This document shows, in pieces, positions 23,714 to 32,969 of a stretch of 51,736 bases of DNA; positions within the stretch are counted from its first letter, which is position 1; the number at the start of each line of letters is the position of its first letter. This stretch comes from an uncultured Myxococcales bacterium (GTDB lineage: Bacteria; Myxococcota_A; UBA9042). The translations under genes were made by a program, and so were the position numbers. The notes under the pieces were generated by a model, which saw only the letters and a list, made by a program, of their open reading frames with translations, searched no databases and was not told the origin of the DNA. Where the stretch lies: assembly GCA_903869075.1 (NCBI GenBank), contig CAIPXZ010000676.1, positions 1-51,736 on the forward strand, in the 5' to 3' direction.

Positions 23714-26386
23714 ATGACAGATCGGCGGATCGCCCAACGTTTCAGCGTGCATGCCACTCTCGAAGAGGGCAAGCTTGGAACCCTGTTTTGGACGCAAGAT
23801 GAGGAGCGGGGCGCGCCAGCGTTGCTGTTGCTGCTCGCTGCGGCCACGCGTTCGGACGACGCGACGTTGGCGGCCATTGTCGCCGACCAGCAGCCCGGCC
23901 CGCACGTTTTGGCGACCTACGCCCATGGCCGGTGCGACGAGGGCGCCTGGCTGGCGACCGATGCCAGCGGCACGATCGCCGAAGCCTCGACCCTGGAAGC
24001 GGTGCTCAAGCGCCGCGATCGCCTGGAGCTGAGCCACATCCTGCGGCTGGCCGTGGCGCTGTCACGCGCGGTGGACGCCCTGGGCACCGCCGCCAAGCAG
24101 CACCTGGACATCCATCCCAACCGCGTGTGGCTGGCCTCGGGCGCGTTGGCGACCGGTGCGCCGCAGCTGTTTGGCATCGGTTGGTGGCGGCTGCTGCCGG
24201 CGTACCAGAGCGGCGCCCCGGCGGAAGCGTTCTATGGCAACCCGGAATACCTCGCGGCGGAGCTGTGCAAGGGCCTGCCGGCGACGGCGACGGCCGACGT
24301 GTACGGCGCGGCGACGACGCTGTGGGCGGTCGCGGCCGGCAAGCCGCCGTTCCCGTCGAACCAGCCGCTGATGGCGCTGAAGCGTCAGGCGGTGGAGAAG
24401 CCGCTGCGGCTGGATCTGGTCAAGCCGGCGCTGGCTGGCGTCAAAGACCTGCAAGCGATCGTCGCCGACGCGTTGGACAAGGAGCCGACCAAGCGGCCCG
24501 CACCGGCGGCATGGCGTACGGCCGTGGAAGGTTTGGCGGCGCAAAAAGCGGCCGATGTCCTGCAGCAAACCGCGCCTGCGCCGGCGGTCGCATCCGTACC
24601 CGCACCCGCACCCGCACCCGCACCAGCGGCGCTTGACGATGCCGCCGATTCGCACGCCACGCTGCAGTTCTCTGGCCCCGCCGTTGCCGCCGCGCTGGCC
24701 GCCGCTGCCCAACCGGCTGAGCCGACGCCGGCCGCCGCGCCGATGGATGACGCCACGGCCTTGGCCTCGCTGCCCGACGCGCCCGCCGACGGCGATGAGG
24801 ACGACGAAGGCGCCGAAGGCACTGGGTCGCGCCAAGGCCGCCGCCGCGAACGCCGTGAACGCCAGACTGTGGCCGGCATTGGCATTGCTGCAGCATTGGC
24901 TGAGGCCAACCTCGCTGATCAAAAGCCTGGCGGCGCCGGTCTCGCCGGCCTGACGCCGCGCACCACCCCGACGCTGGAAGGTCTGACGCGCACGCCTGCC
25001 GCCGCGTCAGGCAGTGCGCCGTCGCGTCCGGCGCTGAGCCCGCTGTCGCCGGTGGCGCCCGCTGCTGGTCGCGGCGATTCGGCGCCGCCCAAGCGCCCGG
25101 AGTCGTCCGGTGGCCCGCGTGTCATCGTCAATCAGCCGGCCAAGCCGGCGTCCGGGGCCGCTGTGGCGCGCACCGGCCGTTCGCTGACCGCGGAGATCGC
25201 CGAGGGCGCGTTCTTTGAGGAAGATCCGTCGGCAAGTGGCGCCGCGGTCGATCTGGGTGACCAGTCGCCGCCGACGCCGCCCAAGGAGTCGCTGAATCGC
25301 AAGGCGCTGCTGGCGATCCTCGGTTTTGCCGTGCTGATGCTGGGCGTCTCGACCTGGATGTCGCAGCGCCCCTCGGCGCCGGAGACGCCGCCGGCTGAGC
25401 CCGCACCCGCTGCTGAGGAGCCCGCCGTCGAGGCCGCTGCCGATGCGACGACTGCCGCTGCGCCCGCGCCAGCTGCCGTGACGCCGGTTGCCGCGCCGAT
25501 CGCACCGACGCCGGCCGCTGCGCCACCTGTGGTTGTCCCTGCGGCTGTTGCGCCCGACGCCGGGGCGACCGTCGCTGCGGCGCCTGTGCCTGCGGTGGCT
25601 GCGGCCGCCGTGGATGCCGGTGCGACCGCTGCTGCCGACGTCAAGGTTGCCGTGGCGCCGCCGCTGTCGCCCGCCGAGGCGGCGCGCCAGACCGAAGTTG
25701 TGCGCTTGGTGGCGGAGGGCAACTCCGCGTTGGCGACCAAGGATCCGGTGACGGCGCTGGCCAAGGCGCAAGACGCGCTGAAGCTCAATCCGGGGCATGC
25801 GCCGGCGCAGCTGCTCAAGGAGCAGGCGCAGCGCGGCGTGGAAGCGGCGATCGTCGAAGCCAAGGCCGCGGAGGCCAAAGCGGTCGAGGCGAAGGCCGCC
25901 GAAGCCAAGGCTGCGCAGCCGGTGCGTCTGGATGCCGTCGCCAGCCGCGAGGGCAAGCCGGCCAACAAGCGCGAGGCGCAAAAGGCCGCGGCCAAGCGCG
26001 CCCAGGCGCAAAAGGCTGAACGTGCGGCTGCCGCCAAGGAAGCTGCGGCGGCCAAGTCCAAGGCAGCGCGGGAGCGTGCTGCCGCCAAGAAGGCCGAAAA
26101 AGAGGCTGCGGCCAAGAAGGCCGAGAAAGAAGTGGCCAAAAAAGTCGCGCCGGAGCCGCCGCCGCGGCCGGCCCGTCCCGAGGCGCGGCCGGTGGAAAAG
26201 CCGGCAGAAGAGAGCGGCTCGGCGACGCAGGAAGCCAGCAAGTTCGCGGCGTTGGCGCAAAAAGCCAGCAAGGCCAAGCTCAAGGTGCTGTACCTGCAGA
26301 AGGCCGTCAAGATGGATCCGGGCAATGCGGGCTATAAGGCCCAGCTCAAGGCCGCGGAAGAACAGCTGAAGACGGAAGGGCCGTAA
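23714..26386 (+). CDS. Membrane-anchored pseudokinase with coiled-coil/TPR-like periplasmic tail
   Basis: This 890-residue protein has three parts. Residues about 1-275 follow the Ser/Thr-kinase fold (GNPEYLAAEL for the activation end, ATADVYGAATTLWAVAAGKPPF for helix F), but catalytic residues are lost: the ATP Lys aligns with Leu (ALLLLLA), HRD-K-N reads HLD-H-R (130-136) and DFG reads GIG (154-156). A long Ala/Pro linker follows, then one membrane helix near 535 (ALLAILGFAVLMLGV). The periplasmic part is Ala/Pro-rich, then an Ala/Lys/Glu coiled coil (about 705-840) and a TPR-like end. GGAGG lies 9 bases before the ATG. It probably signals or scaffolds across the inner membrane; the partner is unknown. 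A CCCGCA hexamer is repeated four times at 24599-24622. Confidence 0.78.
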   Translation: MTDRRIAQRFSVHATLEEGKLGTLFWTQDEERGAPALLLLLAAATRSDDATLAAIVADQQPGPHVLATYAHGRCDEGAWLATDASGTIAEASTLEAVLKRRDRLELSHILRLAVALSRAVDALGTAAKQHLDIHPNRVWLASGALATGAPQLFGIGWWRLLPAYQSGAPAEAFYGNPEYLAAELCKGLPATATADVYGAATTLWAVAAGKPPFPSNQPLMALKRQAVEKPLRLDLVKPALAGVKDLQAIVADALDKEPTKRPAPAAWRTAVEGLAAQKAADVLQQTAPAPAVASVPAPAPAPAPAALDDAADSHATLQFSGPAVAAALAAAAQPAEPTPAAAPMDDATALASLPDAPADGDEDDEGAEGTGSRQGRRRERRERQTVAGIGIAAALAEANLADQKPGGAGLAGLTPRTTPTLEGLTRTPAAASGSAPSRPALSPLSPVAPAAGRGDSAPPKRPESSGGPRVIVNQPAKPASGAAVARTGRSLTAEIAEGAFFEEDPSASGAAVDLGDQSPPTPPKESLNRKALLAILGFAVLMLGVSTWMSQRPSAPETPPAEPAPAAEEPAVEAAADATTAAAPAPAAVTPVAAPIAPTPAAAPPVVVPAAVAPDAGATVAAAPVPAVAAAAVDAGATAAADVKVAVAPPLSPAEAARQTEVVRLVAEGNSALATKDPVTALAKAQDALKLNPGHAPAQLLKEQAQRGVEAAIVEAKAAEAKAVEAKAAEAKAAQPVRLDAVASREGKPANKREAQKAAAKRAQAQKAERAAAAKEAAAAKSKAARERAAAKKAEKEAAAKKAEKEVAKKVAPEPPPRPARPEARPVEKPAEESGSATQEASKFAALAQKASKAKLKVLYLQKAVKMDPGNAGYKAQLKAAEEQLKTEGP

Positions 26387-26647
26387 GGCTGGCGGCGCCA
26401 ACGGCCGCGCTGCGCGCACTTGCATCCGCTGCCGGCGATGTTCACCATGAAGGCCGCTACCGCCGTGACAAGGATGTCAGGTGGCGCAACGGGCAACCGC
26501 CTCGCCGGACGGGTCTGGATGGCTGATCGAGCGCGTCGCACGCAGGGAAAAACGCTGAAAAATCAGCAGACTACCCGTTGTGTACACGATCAGGTGGCGG
26601 ACGCTGGCACGCTTCATGCACCCACTGACGATGGCCCAGCGTCGCGG

Positions 26648-27133
26648 TTGACGCGGCGCGCCTGGTGGTTGAACGTGTGGTCCGCCTGCATGCTGACAAG
26701 TTGTGTCGTCTTGCCGCCGACAGCGGATGCCCCGGTCGCGGTGCCGCCCATGCTGCGCGTGACGAGCGTCAACCCGGATGAGCTGATCCCGGTGACGATC
26801 AACGACCCGAAAAATGGCCATGAATTCAAGATTGAAGGCGTGGCGACGCAGAACGTCGACAACGCTGGCTTGCACTACTACTGGTATTTTGACTGGGACG
26901 GCAGCAGCACGGTGCTCGATATCTCCGCGATTTGTCAGAGCAAGCCGACGTGCACGATCGCGCTGTGCGATCGCCCGAACAATACCAAGGAGGCGCATAC
27001 CCTGTTGGCGGTTGTCAGCTCGGCGGCGCTGCTGGACGGCGCAGTGAAGCCCATGGAATTTCCGACGAGCACGGTTGCCGACACGGTGCAGTGGAATATC
27101 GACAACAAGGGCAGCTGCGTCAGCGTTCCCTGA
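26648..27133 (+). CDS. Putative lipoprotein of unknown function (start uncertain)
   Basis: The frame is open upstream to 26420, but coding character starts late. The TTG at 26648 gives MTRRAWWLNVW and a lipobox-like MLTSC, making a short lipoprotein signal. The 160-residue product has a beta-rich mature part (LRVTSVNPDELIPVTINDP, LHYYWYFDWDG) and two Cys pairs, ending SCVSVP. The YWYFDWDG strand recalls Ig-like surface modules, but no family is assigned. The downstream lipoprotein gene begins within 80 bases, so they could form one surface-protein unit. The 261 bases upstream (26387-26647) show only a small GCTGA/TCAGC hairpin at 26554-26567 and a GTGTACAC palindrome near 26579. Confidence 0.55.
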   Translation: MTRRAWWLNVWSACMLTSCVVLPPTADAPVAVPPMLRVTSVNPDELIPVTINDPKNGHEFKIEGVATQNVDNAGLHYYWYFDWDGSSTVLDISAICQSKPTCTIALCDRPNNTKEAHTLLAVVSSAALLDGAVKPMEFPTSTVADTVQWNIDNKGSCVSVP

Positions 27134-27214
27134 GCGCGACAAAACTGGATCGCCCGGCGGCGATCCGTAGGCTGCCGGCGGGCAGCAGTGAGGCGAGGCG
27201 TGGTGGTGAACGGG

Positions 27215-28942
27215 ATGCAGCGGCAATGGCAGTGGACGAGCGTGCTGGCGTGCGCGCTCGGGCTTGCCGTTGCTGGCTGCGCGGCTCCGGATGCGCCAGC
27301 GGGCGAATGCACCGTGGACAAGGACTGCGTTGCTGGGCTGAAGTGTTACGAGGCGCGGTTCTGCGTCGCCGCGAGCGTCGCCGACACACCGGTCGTCGTG
27401 CGCGTATCACCGCCTGCTGACAGCGGTTTTGTGGTCGAGCAGTTCAAGCTCACCTTGACCGGCGCGACGCAAAACGAGGCGCGCAAGCTGGTGCTGACCG
27501 AACCGGCGGTGATCCGCGGTACGATTACGCAGAAGGCCAACCAGCTGGCGGCTTCGATCCCCGGCACGCTGCTGGCCACCGCGCCGGGCGACGTCGCCGG
27601 CCGCGAGCTGACTTTTCAGGCGACCTCCTACATCGGCCTCAAGCAGTTTCCGGGCAGCCAGAGTGAGCAGGGCTACGAGCTACGCGTGCAGAAGGGCCAG
27701 AGCTACGCGCTTGCATTTTGGCCGCAATCTGAAGAGATTCCTCCGCATTATTCAACACTTACGGCGGGTGACTCGATCGACCAGTGGAACCTGGTGCTGC
27801 CGGCGGCGTCCGAGCTGCGCACGCTGAGCGGCCGGATCTACGCCGGCGACAACCAGCCGATCGTCGGCCTGCGGGTGTGGCTGCGCGATGCCGCCGGTCA
27901 GGCGTGGTCGACAAGCGGCAAGACCGACGCCAACGGCCAGTACGCCTTCAAGGTCGACCCGACGGCGCCGCCCGCGCGGCTGGTTTTTGGCCCGGATTCA
28001 AGCGCTTCCGCCTACCAGATCGCCGTCCTGCCGTCGGGCGAAGTCGCGCTGCCGCTGCAGGTCACCGCGGTGGCCGACGTCTTGCCGGCGATCCACCTCG
28101 CGGCGCTGCCGACGATGACGACGAGCGTGCTGCACGTGACCGGTCCCGATGGCCAGCCGGTGATGGGCGCAGCCGTTCGCCTGAGCATCAAGCTGGCGGA
28201 TCTGCCGGACGACGTGACGCTGGCTGGGCTGGGGCTGGAGTGGAACGCGCTGACCGACGCCAGTGGCGCCGTGCGGCTGCAAGTACCGACGATGCCTGGG
28301 GATCTGACCGTGACGCCGCCGCCCAAGGCCGTGGCGGCGCGGCTGCAGCAGCTGGCGACGACGCTGGCGCCCGGCGACGTGCAGATCGCGCTGGTGTCGC
28401 GCATCCACGTGACTGGCAATGTCATGGATTTTGCGTCGCACACCGTGCCTGGCGCGACAGTGACGCTGCGCGAGGTCGAGGCCGACGGCGAGGCGCCCGA
28501 CACCGACGGCGACGAGGCGACGTTTGCGGCAACTCCGGATGCGGACGGCAATTTTGCGGTCTGGGCCGACGCCGGCAAGTACGCTGTGTGGGTGGAGCCG
28601 CCGTTGGGCACTTCACTGGCGCGGGTGCTGGCGCGCATCGACGACGTGACCTCGGACACGGCCGCCAACCCGTGGCACCTTGTGCTGCCGCCGCCGATGG
28701 TGCTGGCGGGCGAGGTGCTGACCCAAGCCGGCGTGGCGCTGCTGGGCGTGCAGATCGATGTGCTGGCGGTGAAAGTCCAGACGCCGCAAGGCAGTAGCGG
28801 CAACACCGGCGGCGATGGCCAGCTGGGCACCAACCCGTCGGGGACCGTTGTGCTGGACAGCCACCTGCTTGGCTCGACGCAGTCGACCGCGGATGGCCGG
28901 TTTGAGGTGCTGCTGGCGCCCGGTCAAGTGGCGCCCGAATAG
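27215..28942 (+). CDS. Large lipoprotein with repeated carboxypeptidase-regulatory-like beta domains
   Basis: This 575-residue protein has lipobox AVAGC within its first 25 residues, then a Cys motif (CTVDKDCVAGLKCYEARFC) similar to the small Cys clusters of myxobacterial surface proteins. The remainder holds several transthyretin/CarboxypepD-regulatory-type units: LSGRIYAGDNQPIVGLRVWL with TDANGQYAFKV, VTGPDGQPVMGAAV with TDASGAVRL, VTGNVMDFASHTVPGATVTL with PDADGNFAV, and LAGEVLTQAGVALLGVQIDV with STADGRFEV. These act as stalk or binding modules outside the cell. ATG 27215 was preferred for a normal signal length; GTG 27188 in the same frame is an alternative. Confidence 0.78.
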   Translation: MQRQWQWTSVLACALGLAVAGCAAPDAPAGECTVDKDCVAGLKCYEARFCVAASVADTPVVVRVSPPADSGFVVEQFKLTLTGATQNEARKLVLTEPAVIRGTITQKANQLAASIPGTLLATAPGDVAGRELTFQATSYIGLKQFPGSQSEQGYELRVQKGQSYALAFWPQSEEIPPHYSTLTAGDSIDQWNLVLPAASELRTLSGRIYAGDNQPIVGLRVWLRDAAGQAWSTSGKTDANGQYAFKVDPTAPPARLVFGPDSSASAYQIAVLPSGEVALPLQVTAVADVLPAIHLAALPTMTTSVLHVTGPDGQPVMGAAVRLSIKLADLPDDVTLAGLGLEWNALTDASGAVRLQVPTMPGDLTVTPPPKAVAARLQQLATTLAPGDVQIALVSRIHVTGNVMDFASHTVPGATVTLREVEADGEAPDTDGDEATFAATPDADGNFAVWADAGKYAVWVEPPLGTSLARVLARIDDVTSDTAANPWHLVLPPPMVLAGEVLTQAGVALLGVQIDVLAVKVQTPQGSSGNTGGDGQLGTNPSGTVVLDSHLLGSTQSTADGRFEVLLAPGQVAPE

Positions 28943-29066
28943 CCCTTGCCGCCGCCAAGCCTGCGTCCTTTCGTGGACATTGCCGCACCGCCGTTGACGG
29001 TTGGGCGGCGCCATGCCAGAAAGCCGCCCGCGCGCCGTCGTTACCGCGCCGTTACCCGAGGTTGTC

Positions 29067-30029
29067 ATGCACAAAGTCGTCATCATCGGCGGAGGCCCCG
29101 CGGGGCTCACCGCCGCGATCTACACCGCCCGCGCCGATCTGAAACCCATCGTTTTTGAGGGCGGATTCCTGCCGTCCGGCGAGCTGATGATGGCCGGCGG
29201 CCAGCTGATGATCACCACCGAGGTCGAGAACTTCCCCGGCTTTCCCGAAGGCGTGACCGGCCCGGAGCTCGTCGAGCGCTGCCGCACCCAGGCGCAGAAA
29301 TTCGGCTCCGAGCACCGCGATGAAGTGATCCAGGAGGTCGACTTCTCCGGCTTTCCGCTGCGTTTGCGCACGGATTCCGGGTGGTTGGAGACCGCCACCG
29401 TCATCATCGCCACCGGCGCCAACGCCCGCTGGTTGGGCATCCCCAGCGAGCAGACCTACCTGAACCGCGGCGTTTCCGCTTGCGCAACCTGCGACGGCGC
29501 GTTCTTCCGCGACAAAAACGTGCTTGTCATCGGCGGCGGCGACACGGCGATGGAAGAGGCGAATTTCCTGACGCGCTACTGCCCGTCGGTGACCATCGTG
29601 CACCGCCGCGACAGCTTCCGCGCCAGCCGCATCATGGCCGAGCGCGCGCTGAAAAACCCGAAGATCAAAGTGGAATGGAACGCCGGCATCGACGAAATCT
29701 TCGGCGACGGCAAGTTCGTCACCGGCGTGCGGCTGAAGTCCACCGTCGACGGCTCGACGCGCGAATTGCCCTGCCAGGGCGTGTTCGTCGCCATCGGCCA
29801 CCAGCCCAACACGAGCGTCTTTCAGGGGCACATCGACCTGTATGACACAGGTTACGTCAAGTTGCATGGCCTGACCCAGACAAGCGTGCCGGGCGTTTTT
29901 GCCGCCGGCGACGTGGCGGACCAGCGCTACCGCCAGGCGATCTCGGCGGCGGGCATGGGCTGCATGGCAGCGCTGGACGCGGAAAAGCTGATTGAGGAAT
30001 ACGTCAGCGAGGGCAAGCTCGGCCATTGA
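29067..30029 (+). CDS. trxB: Thioredoxin reductase (NADPH)
   Basis: This 320-residue flavoenzyme reduces thioredoxin with NADPH. It has the FAD-binding GGGPAGLTAAIYTARA at the N-terminus, the redox-active Cys pair CATC at 139-142, the NADPH-binding GGGDTAMEEANFLTRY with the HRRDSFRAS phosphate-binding segment, and the C-terminal FAD motif FAAGDVADQRYRQAISAAG. ATG 29067 is preceded by GAGG at 6 bases; the longer frame adds an unconserved leader. No thioredoxin gene is adjacent. It converges on murI with a 49-bp gap that contains a TGACAC/GTGTCA inverted repeat. Confidence 0.95.
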   Translation: MHKVVIIGGGPAGLTAAIYTARADLKPIVFEGGFLPSGELMMAGGQLMITTEVENFPGFPEGVTGPELVERCRTQAQKFGSEHRDEVIQEVDFSGFPLRLRTDSGWLETATVIIATGANARWLGIPSEQTYLNRGVSACATCDGAFFRDKNVLVIGGGDTAMEEANFLTRYCPSVTIVHRRDSFRASRIMAERALKNPKIKVEWNAGIDEIFGDGKFVTGVRLKSTVDGSTRELPCQGVFVAIGHQPNTSVFQGHIDLYDTGYVKLHGLTQTSVPGVFAAGDVADQRYRQAISAAGMGCMAALDAEKLIEEYVSEGKLGH

Positions 30030-30042
30030 GCGGACGGCGCCG

Positions 30043-30076
30043 TGACACCGCTGTCGCAGCCGTGATCGGCGTGTCA
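30043..30076. terminator. Possible bidirectional terminator between trxB and murI
   Basis: TGACAC (30043-30048) and GTGTCA (30071-30076) are perfect inverted arms flanking a GC-rich 22-base loop, inside the gap between convergent trxB and murI. There is no T-run, so intrinsic activity is doubtful. Confidence 0.25.
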
Positions 30077-30078
30077 GG

Positions 30079-30897
30079 TCAGAGGTCGACGAGCTCGACC
30101 GCCGCTTTGCCAACCGGGAAGAACAGGCCGCCGACGCGGTGGAAGCGCTCGACGGCGTCGGTGGCGAGCAGATCGATGTGGCCGTCGCCCGCCTGCGCCG
30201 GCCCGAGCATGCGCGCCAGCTCCTGGGCGATCGGCTCGGCGGAGTCGACGAGCGCCACGTCGCGGTCCAGCAGCCGACCCAGCACGCGCTTGAGCATCGG
30301 CTTGAACACCGGATAGTGCGTGCAACCCAGCACCAGCGTGTCGATTTTGCGCGCACCGGCATCGGCCAGCCACGGCGCCAAATACGCCAGCAGCGTCGCC
30401 TCCGTCGCCGGGTGGTCAAACCAGCCCTCCTCGGCGAGGCTGACGAGCAGCGGCGTCGCCAGCGAATAGACCCGCGCGTTGCCGTCCAGCGCGGCGCTCG
30501 CCGCCGGGTACGCGCCCGAGGCGACAGTCCGCTCCGTGCCGATGATGCCGATGTGCCCCGAGCGGCTGGCACGCACCGCCGCTTCGGCGCCGGGGTCGAT
30601 CACGCCCAGCACCGGGAACGGATAGGCGTCGCGCAGCGCCGGAATCGCGCACGATGACGCGGTGTTGCACGCCACCACAAGCGCATCCACCGGCACTTCC
30701 ACAAGCTTTTTGGACGCCTGCAGCGCGTAGCGCTCGACCGTCGACGCGCTCTTGGTGCCGTACGGCAGCCGCGCGGTATCGCCCAAAAACCGCAGATCGA
30801 CCCATGGCAGCGCCGCGTGCACCGCGCCGAGCACCGTCAAGCCGCCTACGCCTGAGTCAAAAACCGCAATCCGTCGCCGCTGGGGAGCCGTCGTCAT
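30079..30897 (-). CDS. murI: Glutamate racemase
   Basis: This 272-residue enzyme converts L-glutamate to D-glutamate for peptidoglycan. It carries the signature FDSGVGGLTVL near residue 13, the GDTARLPYGTKS loop, and both catalytic Cys residues: VVACNTAS (Cys77) and VLGCTHYPVF (Cys192). The ATG at 30897 matches family length; the longer frame runs into the divergent DUF6178 gene. No strong Shine-Dalgarno is present. The 117-bp divergent gap to the DUF6178 gene presumably holds both promoters. Confidence 0.94.
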   Translation of the reverse strand: MTTAPQRRRIAVFDSGVGGLTVLGAVHAALPWVDLRFLGDTARLPYGTKSASTVERYALQASKKLVEVPVDALVVACNTASSCAIPALRDAYPFPVLGVIDPGAEAAVRASRSGHIGIIGTERTVASGAYPAASAALDGNARVYSLATPLLVSLAEEGWFDHPATEATLLAYLAPWLADAGARKIDTLVLGCTHYPVFKPMLKRVLGRLLDRDVALVDSAEPIAQELARMLGPAQAGDGHIDLLATDAVERFHRVGGLFFPVGKAAVELVDL

Positions 30898-31014
30898 GGC
30901 CGGCAGTTTCGGCGGCGGGCGATCGACGGTCAAGTTCCCCGCCAGCGCGCTCGACAACCCGCGCCGTGCGTGCTTACTTGAGCGCCGCCGCGGCGGACGG
31001 CGCTGGAGGGTGGC

Positions 31015-32934
31015 ATGGCGCAGCACGACGACGATTTCCTGGACGACGACGCGCTGGACGACGGCGACGATTTTGACCTGGCCGCCGGCTGGGGCGATGA
31101 CGACGACGAGGACGATGCGGACGCGGAGTCGGGCGAGCTGGCGGAAGTCCGCCATGCAGAAGAGGATTTGGAGCCGTGGCTGCCGCAAGCCGGCGATGCG
31201 CCTGACCCGTTCGCCGATCAGCCCGAAGCGCGGCAGCGCGCGCTGGCGCCGTTGCTGGATCGCGGCGGGCGGCACCTGACGTGGTCGTCGCTGCGGTTTT
31301 TGCGCGGCACCGGCGACGAAAAGCTGGACCTGATCTTGTCCCTGCCGGACCCGGCGCGCGCCGTGCAGGCGATGGCGCCGGAAGAATTTGTCTTGCTCAT
31401 CAAGGAGATCGGCCTGACCGACGCCGGCGATCTGCTGGCTTTGGCCTCGCCGCGGCAGCTGCAGGCGACGCTGGACCTCGACGCGTGGCAGTCGGGCGAG
31501 CTGGACACCAAGGCCGTCTCGGAGTGGCTGTTGACCGCCGAGGACGCGGGCAAGGACGTCGTCGATCGCTTCACAGCGGCGCAGGACGACGGCCTGCTGA
31601 GCTTCTATCTAGGCCAGTCGTTGAAGGTCGTGATCGTCACCGAGGACGACATGGAGGGCGACATCCCGGACGACGCCGAGGTGTTCAACTCGCCGGATCA
31701 GGCGTTCCAGCTGATCGGCAATGGCGACGATCCGAACCTGACGGCGGTGCGGCAAGTGCTGGCGTCAGTCTGGCGGCAGTCAGCGGCGCGCGGCCGGGCG
31801 CTGCTGCTGGCGACGCGCTGGGAGCTGCCGGCGCAGCTGGAAGAGGACGTGCTGCAGCTGCGCAACGCGCGGCTGGAAGAGCTGGGTTTCCTGGATCGCG
31901 ACGAGGCGCTGCAGCTGTACGGCTACCGCGACGCCCATGCCTGGAAGCGGGAGCTGCACGCGCGCTACCGCGGCACGGCGACGGCGGAGCCCGAGACGCT
32001 GCAGCCTTACCTGCCGGCCGACGTGCCGGTGCGGCTGGGTCTGGCGCTGCGGGACGTGCGCGATGGCGGCTTTCTCGGCCGGGTGATGGCGCACGTGCCC
32101 GAGGAAGTCGTGACGCGGCTGCGGCTGGGCCTTGTGCGGCTGGGCTACGCGGTGCAGTCGGCGCGCGCTGAGCGGCCCTCGGCGGTAGATGAGCTGAGCC
32201 GCTGGAGCCGCCACGCGCTGCTGACGGCGTCCATGGGCCTCGAATTCCTCGGCGACGGCGACGTGACCTACGCCGGGCTGCTGCTGACCGTTGTGCCGCT
32301 CAAGGAGTTGTTCACCGCCGGCCACAGCTTGGTGCTCGTCGAGGCGCAGCGCGCGCGGACCTTGCGCCACCAGCTGGGCGGCGCGGCGGGTCTGGAGCGG
32401 GTCGAGCCGGCGGACCTGCAGCTGCTGCGCGGCCTGACGCTGCCGTTCCCGCAGTACGGCCACGACGGCCAGAGCGAGCCGGTGGCGGCGCTGGACGAGC
32501 TGGCGACGATCCGCCAGCGGCTGGCGGGCGTGGCGGCGGTGGTGCTGATGGCGCAGACGCTGTCCGGCGGCGACCTGAAGGCGACGGCGCCGTTGCCGCT
32601 GCGGGCGCTTGTCGGCACGGCGATCGCTTGGCAGCTTGTGAGCGGAACGCCGCAGCTGGCGCCGCTGGACCGCTTGAATTTCCAGGCCTTTTTGCAGCGC
32701 GGCTTTGACGGCCCGCCCGGTGCGCGCACGGTGCGCCGTGACCTGCGGCAGGCGCTGATCCGCGCGCTGCTGACGCGGCCGGACGTGGCCGACGACGACG
32801 TGACGGCGCTGACGGCGTTCCTGGAGACGACGCTGGACCGCCTGGGCGAGGAGCTGGGCGGCCTGGATCCGCAGAGCGCGGTCGACTTGCGCTACGTTGG
32901 CGAGGGCCTGCGGGTGGTCAAAGTAGACCAATAA
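31015..32934 (+). CDS. DUF6178-family protein
   Basis: This 639-residue cytoplasmic protein has an extremely acidic N-terminal 45 residues (runs of Asp), then a region matching DUF6178 as I know it: LDLILSLPDPARAVQAMAPE, LLIKEIGLTDAGDLLALASP and LQATLDLDAWQSGELDTKAV. The rest is mostly helical and Leu/Asp-rich without membrane segments or a catalytic motif. DUF6178 proteins occur mainly in deltaproteobacterial and myxobacterial genomes and have no known function. GGAGGG precedes the ATG by a few bases. It is followed 35 bases later by the Xer recombinase gene, so co-transcription is possible. Confidence 0.82.
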   Translation: MAQHDDDFLDDDALDDGDDFDLAAGWGDDDDEDDADAESGELAEVRHAEEDLEPWLPQAGDAPDPFADQPEARQRALAPLLDRGGRHLTWSSLRFLRGTGDEKLDLILSLPDPARAVQAMAPEEFVLLIKEIGLTDAGDLLALASPRQLQATLDLDAWQSGELDTKAVSEWLLTAEDAGKDVVDRFTAAQDDGLLSFYLGQSLKVVIVTEDDMEGDIPDDAEVFNSPDQAFQLIGNGDDPNLTAVRQVLASVWRQSAARGRALLLATRWELPAQLEEDVLQLRNARLEELGFLDRDEALQLYGYRDAHAWKRELHARYRGTATAEPETLQPYLPADVPVRLGLALRDVRDGGFLGRVMAHVPEEVVTRLRLGLVRLGYAVQSARAERPSAVDELSRWSRHALLTASMGLEFLGDGDVTYAGLLLTVVPLKELFTAGHSLVLVEAQRARTLRHQLGGAAGLERVEPADLQLLRGLTLPFPQYGHDGQSEPVAALDELATIRQRLAGVAAVVLMAQTLSGGDLKATAPLPLRALVGTAIAWQLVSGTPQLAPLDRLNFQAFLQRGFDGPPGARTVRRDLRQALIRALLTRPDVADDDVTALTAFLETTLDRLGEELGGLDPQSAVDLRYVGEGLRVVKVDQ

Positions 32935-32969
32935 CTCGACAGCCGGGCGGTCCGCGGCACACTTTGGCC

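Noticed and set aside
24599..24622. CCCGCA hexamer repeated four times
   Set aside because: It is in frame within a Pro/Ala linker, so length changes would not cause phase variation; ordinary low complexity.
26554..26567. Hairpin GCTGA-AAAA-TCAGC followed, on the minus strand, by GTTTTT
   Set aside because: The stem is only 5 bp and no minus-strand gene ends there, so a terminator is not supported.
26579..26586. Palindrome GTGTACAC upstream of a lipoprotein gene
   Set aside because: Eight bases is too short and occurs once; no regulator or repeated operator supports it.
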